The notes beneath the pieces are model-generated. The model was not told the DNA's origin, made no database searches, and saw nothing but the letters and a program-made list of their open reading frames with translations. From CAZBSE01 sp964561115 (GTDB lineage: Bacteria > Actinomycetota > Humimicrobiia > Humimicrobiales > Humimicrobiaceae), in assembly GCA_964561115.1 (NCBI GenBank), contig CAZLOE010000044.1, positions 1 through 6,088 on the forward strand: a DNA stretch of 6,088 nucleotides. Direction: 5' to 3'. A program made the translations under genes and the position numbers. This document shows, piece by piece, positions 5,613 to 6,088 of this stretch (its first letter is position 1; each line of letters opens with the position of its first letter).

Positions 5613-6088
5613 TTAAATGAAAAAATGTACATCTGATTCCTGAGCCTTCTCAATGAAAAATCCGACTCCTACACAGGCATTGATTTCATTAATCATCTTC
5701 TCTCTGGGAATTTCCAGGACTTTCATACTCATATGACATCCATATAGTTTTACCCCCAGGTCTATGGCCATCTTTCTTAATTCGTATAGAGTAGAAACAT
5801 TTTTTGCCCTTATCATTTTCCCAAACATCCAGCGGCCTAAACCGCCGAAGCTGTATTTACTGGGTGAAGCTTTACTGATGTCACCTCTTTCCATAATACC
5901 CATCATTTTACCCAGAAAGCTCCTGCCGGTCAGAGCTTTTTTCTTTAATGCCCTGAGCCCCCAGAAAGTAAAAAACATTGAAACTTCCATGCCCGAAGCT
6001 GCTGCACCCGTCGCTATGATAAAGGCAGCCATCAACCTGTCAAGATCCCCACTGAAGATTACCATTGCAAGTTTTTTCTTTTTTTTAA
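5613..6088 (-). CDS. DsrE/DsrF/DrsH-like family protein, start beyond the right edge
   Basis: The frame is open from the window edge to the TAA at 5613. An internal ATG lies at 6065, but the codons upstream (KKKKKLA) continue the family's usual N-terminus of the type KKLAxVxxSGDLD, so the true start is outside. Family features visible, numbering from that ATG: SGDLDRLMAAFIIATGAAA (5-23), the FFTFWGLRAL segment (31-40), GCHMSMKV with Cys110 (109-116), and a C-terminal SDVHFFI strand. These proteins have a flavodoxin-like alpha/beta fold related to DsrE/TusD sulfur carriers and are often annotated as peroxiredoxin-family. A sulfur-relay or persulfide role is inferred from the family and from Cys110, not shown. 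A TusA or rhodanese domain, sometimes fused ahead of this domain, would lie outside the window. It is followed on the same strand by the CAP gene after a gap of roughly 100 bp, so an operon is uncertain. Confidence 0.88.
   Translation of the reverse strand, partial: KKKKKLAMVIFSGDLDRLMAAFIIATGAAASGMEVSMFFTFWGLRALKKKALTGRSFLGKMMGIMERGDISKASPSKYSFGGLGRWMFGKMIRAKNVSTLYELRKMAIDLGVKLYGCHMSMKVLEIPREKMINEINACVGVGFFIEKAQESDVHFFI

Noticed and set aside
5593..5621. 8-bp inverted repeat (TTCATTTA / TAAATGAA) around the DsrE-like stop codon
   Set aside because: The stem is almost purely A-T, overlaps the stop codon, and has no T-run after it on the minus strand. It is expected by chance in such AT-rich sequence.

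Overview
The window is an AT-rich piece of an uncultured, probably anaerobic, low-GC bacterium. Coding regions use many ATA, AGA, AAA and TTA codons. A run of exactly 100 N shows that two contigs were scaffolded together, as is usual in metagenome-assembled genomes. The mix of DUF3048/YerB-like, DegV, CAP-domain, DsrE-like and Na/Pi-cotransporter genes fits Firmicutes-like or candidate-phylum lineages (for example Atribacterota or low-GC relatives of Actinobacteria). No gene here fixes the taxon, so this is only a guess.

Layout left of the gap: a DUF3048 gene on the minus strand runs off the left edge. A 163-bp divergent intergenic region follows, with two opposed TATAAT hexamers forming a perfect palindrome. 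Then comes a DegV-family fatty-acid-binding protein on the plus strand. Its reading frame continues past the normal end of the family into a lysine-rich tail of about 150 residues, made of strict 11- and 15-residue helical repeats. A strong Shine-Dalgarno and an in-frame ATG sit exactly at the domain boundary. The tail may therefore be a separate protein, or the downstream gene of a former pair.

Layout right of the gap: everything is on the minus strand. In transcription order these are a DsrE/DsrF/DrsH-like protein (start beyond the right edge), a membrane-anchored CAP/SCP-domain protein, a Na/Pi cotransporter with a PhoU-like C-terminal domain, and a stand-alone PhoU. The last two are 17 bp apart and form a clear phosphate uptake and control pair. 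A consensus -10 element lies just upstream of the transporter. The DsrE and CAP genes are probably separate transcription units, with a weak hairpin between them.

Most of the window is ordinary accessory and housekeeping content. The unusual part is the DegV tail with its buried translation start. Second is the CAP gene, where the good Shine-Dalgarno is not paired with any standard start codon.
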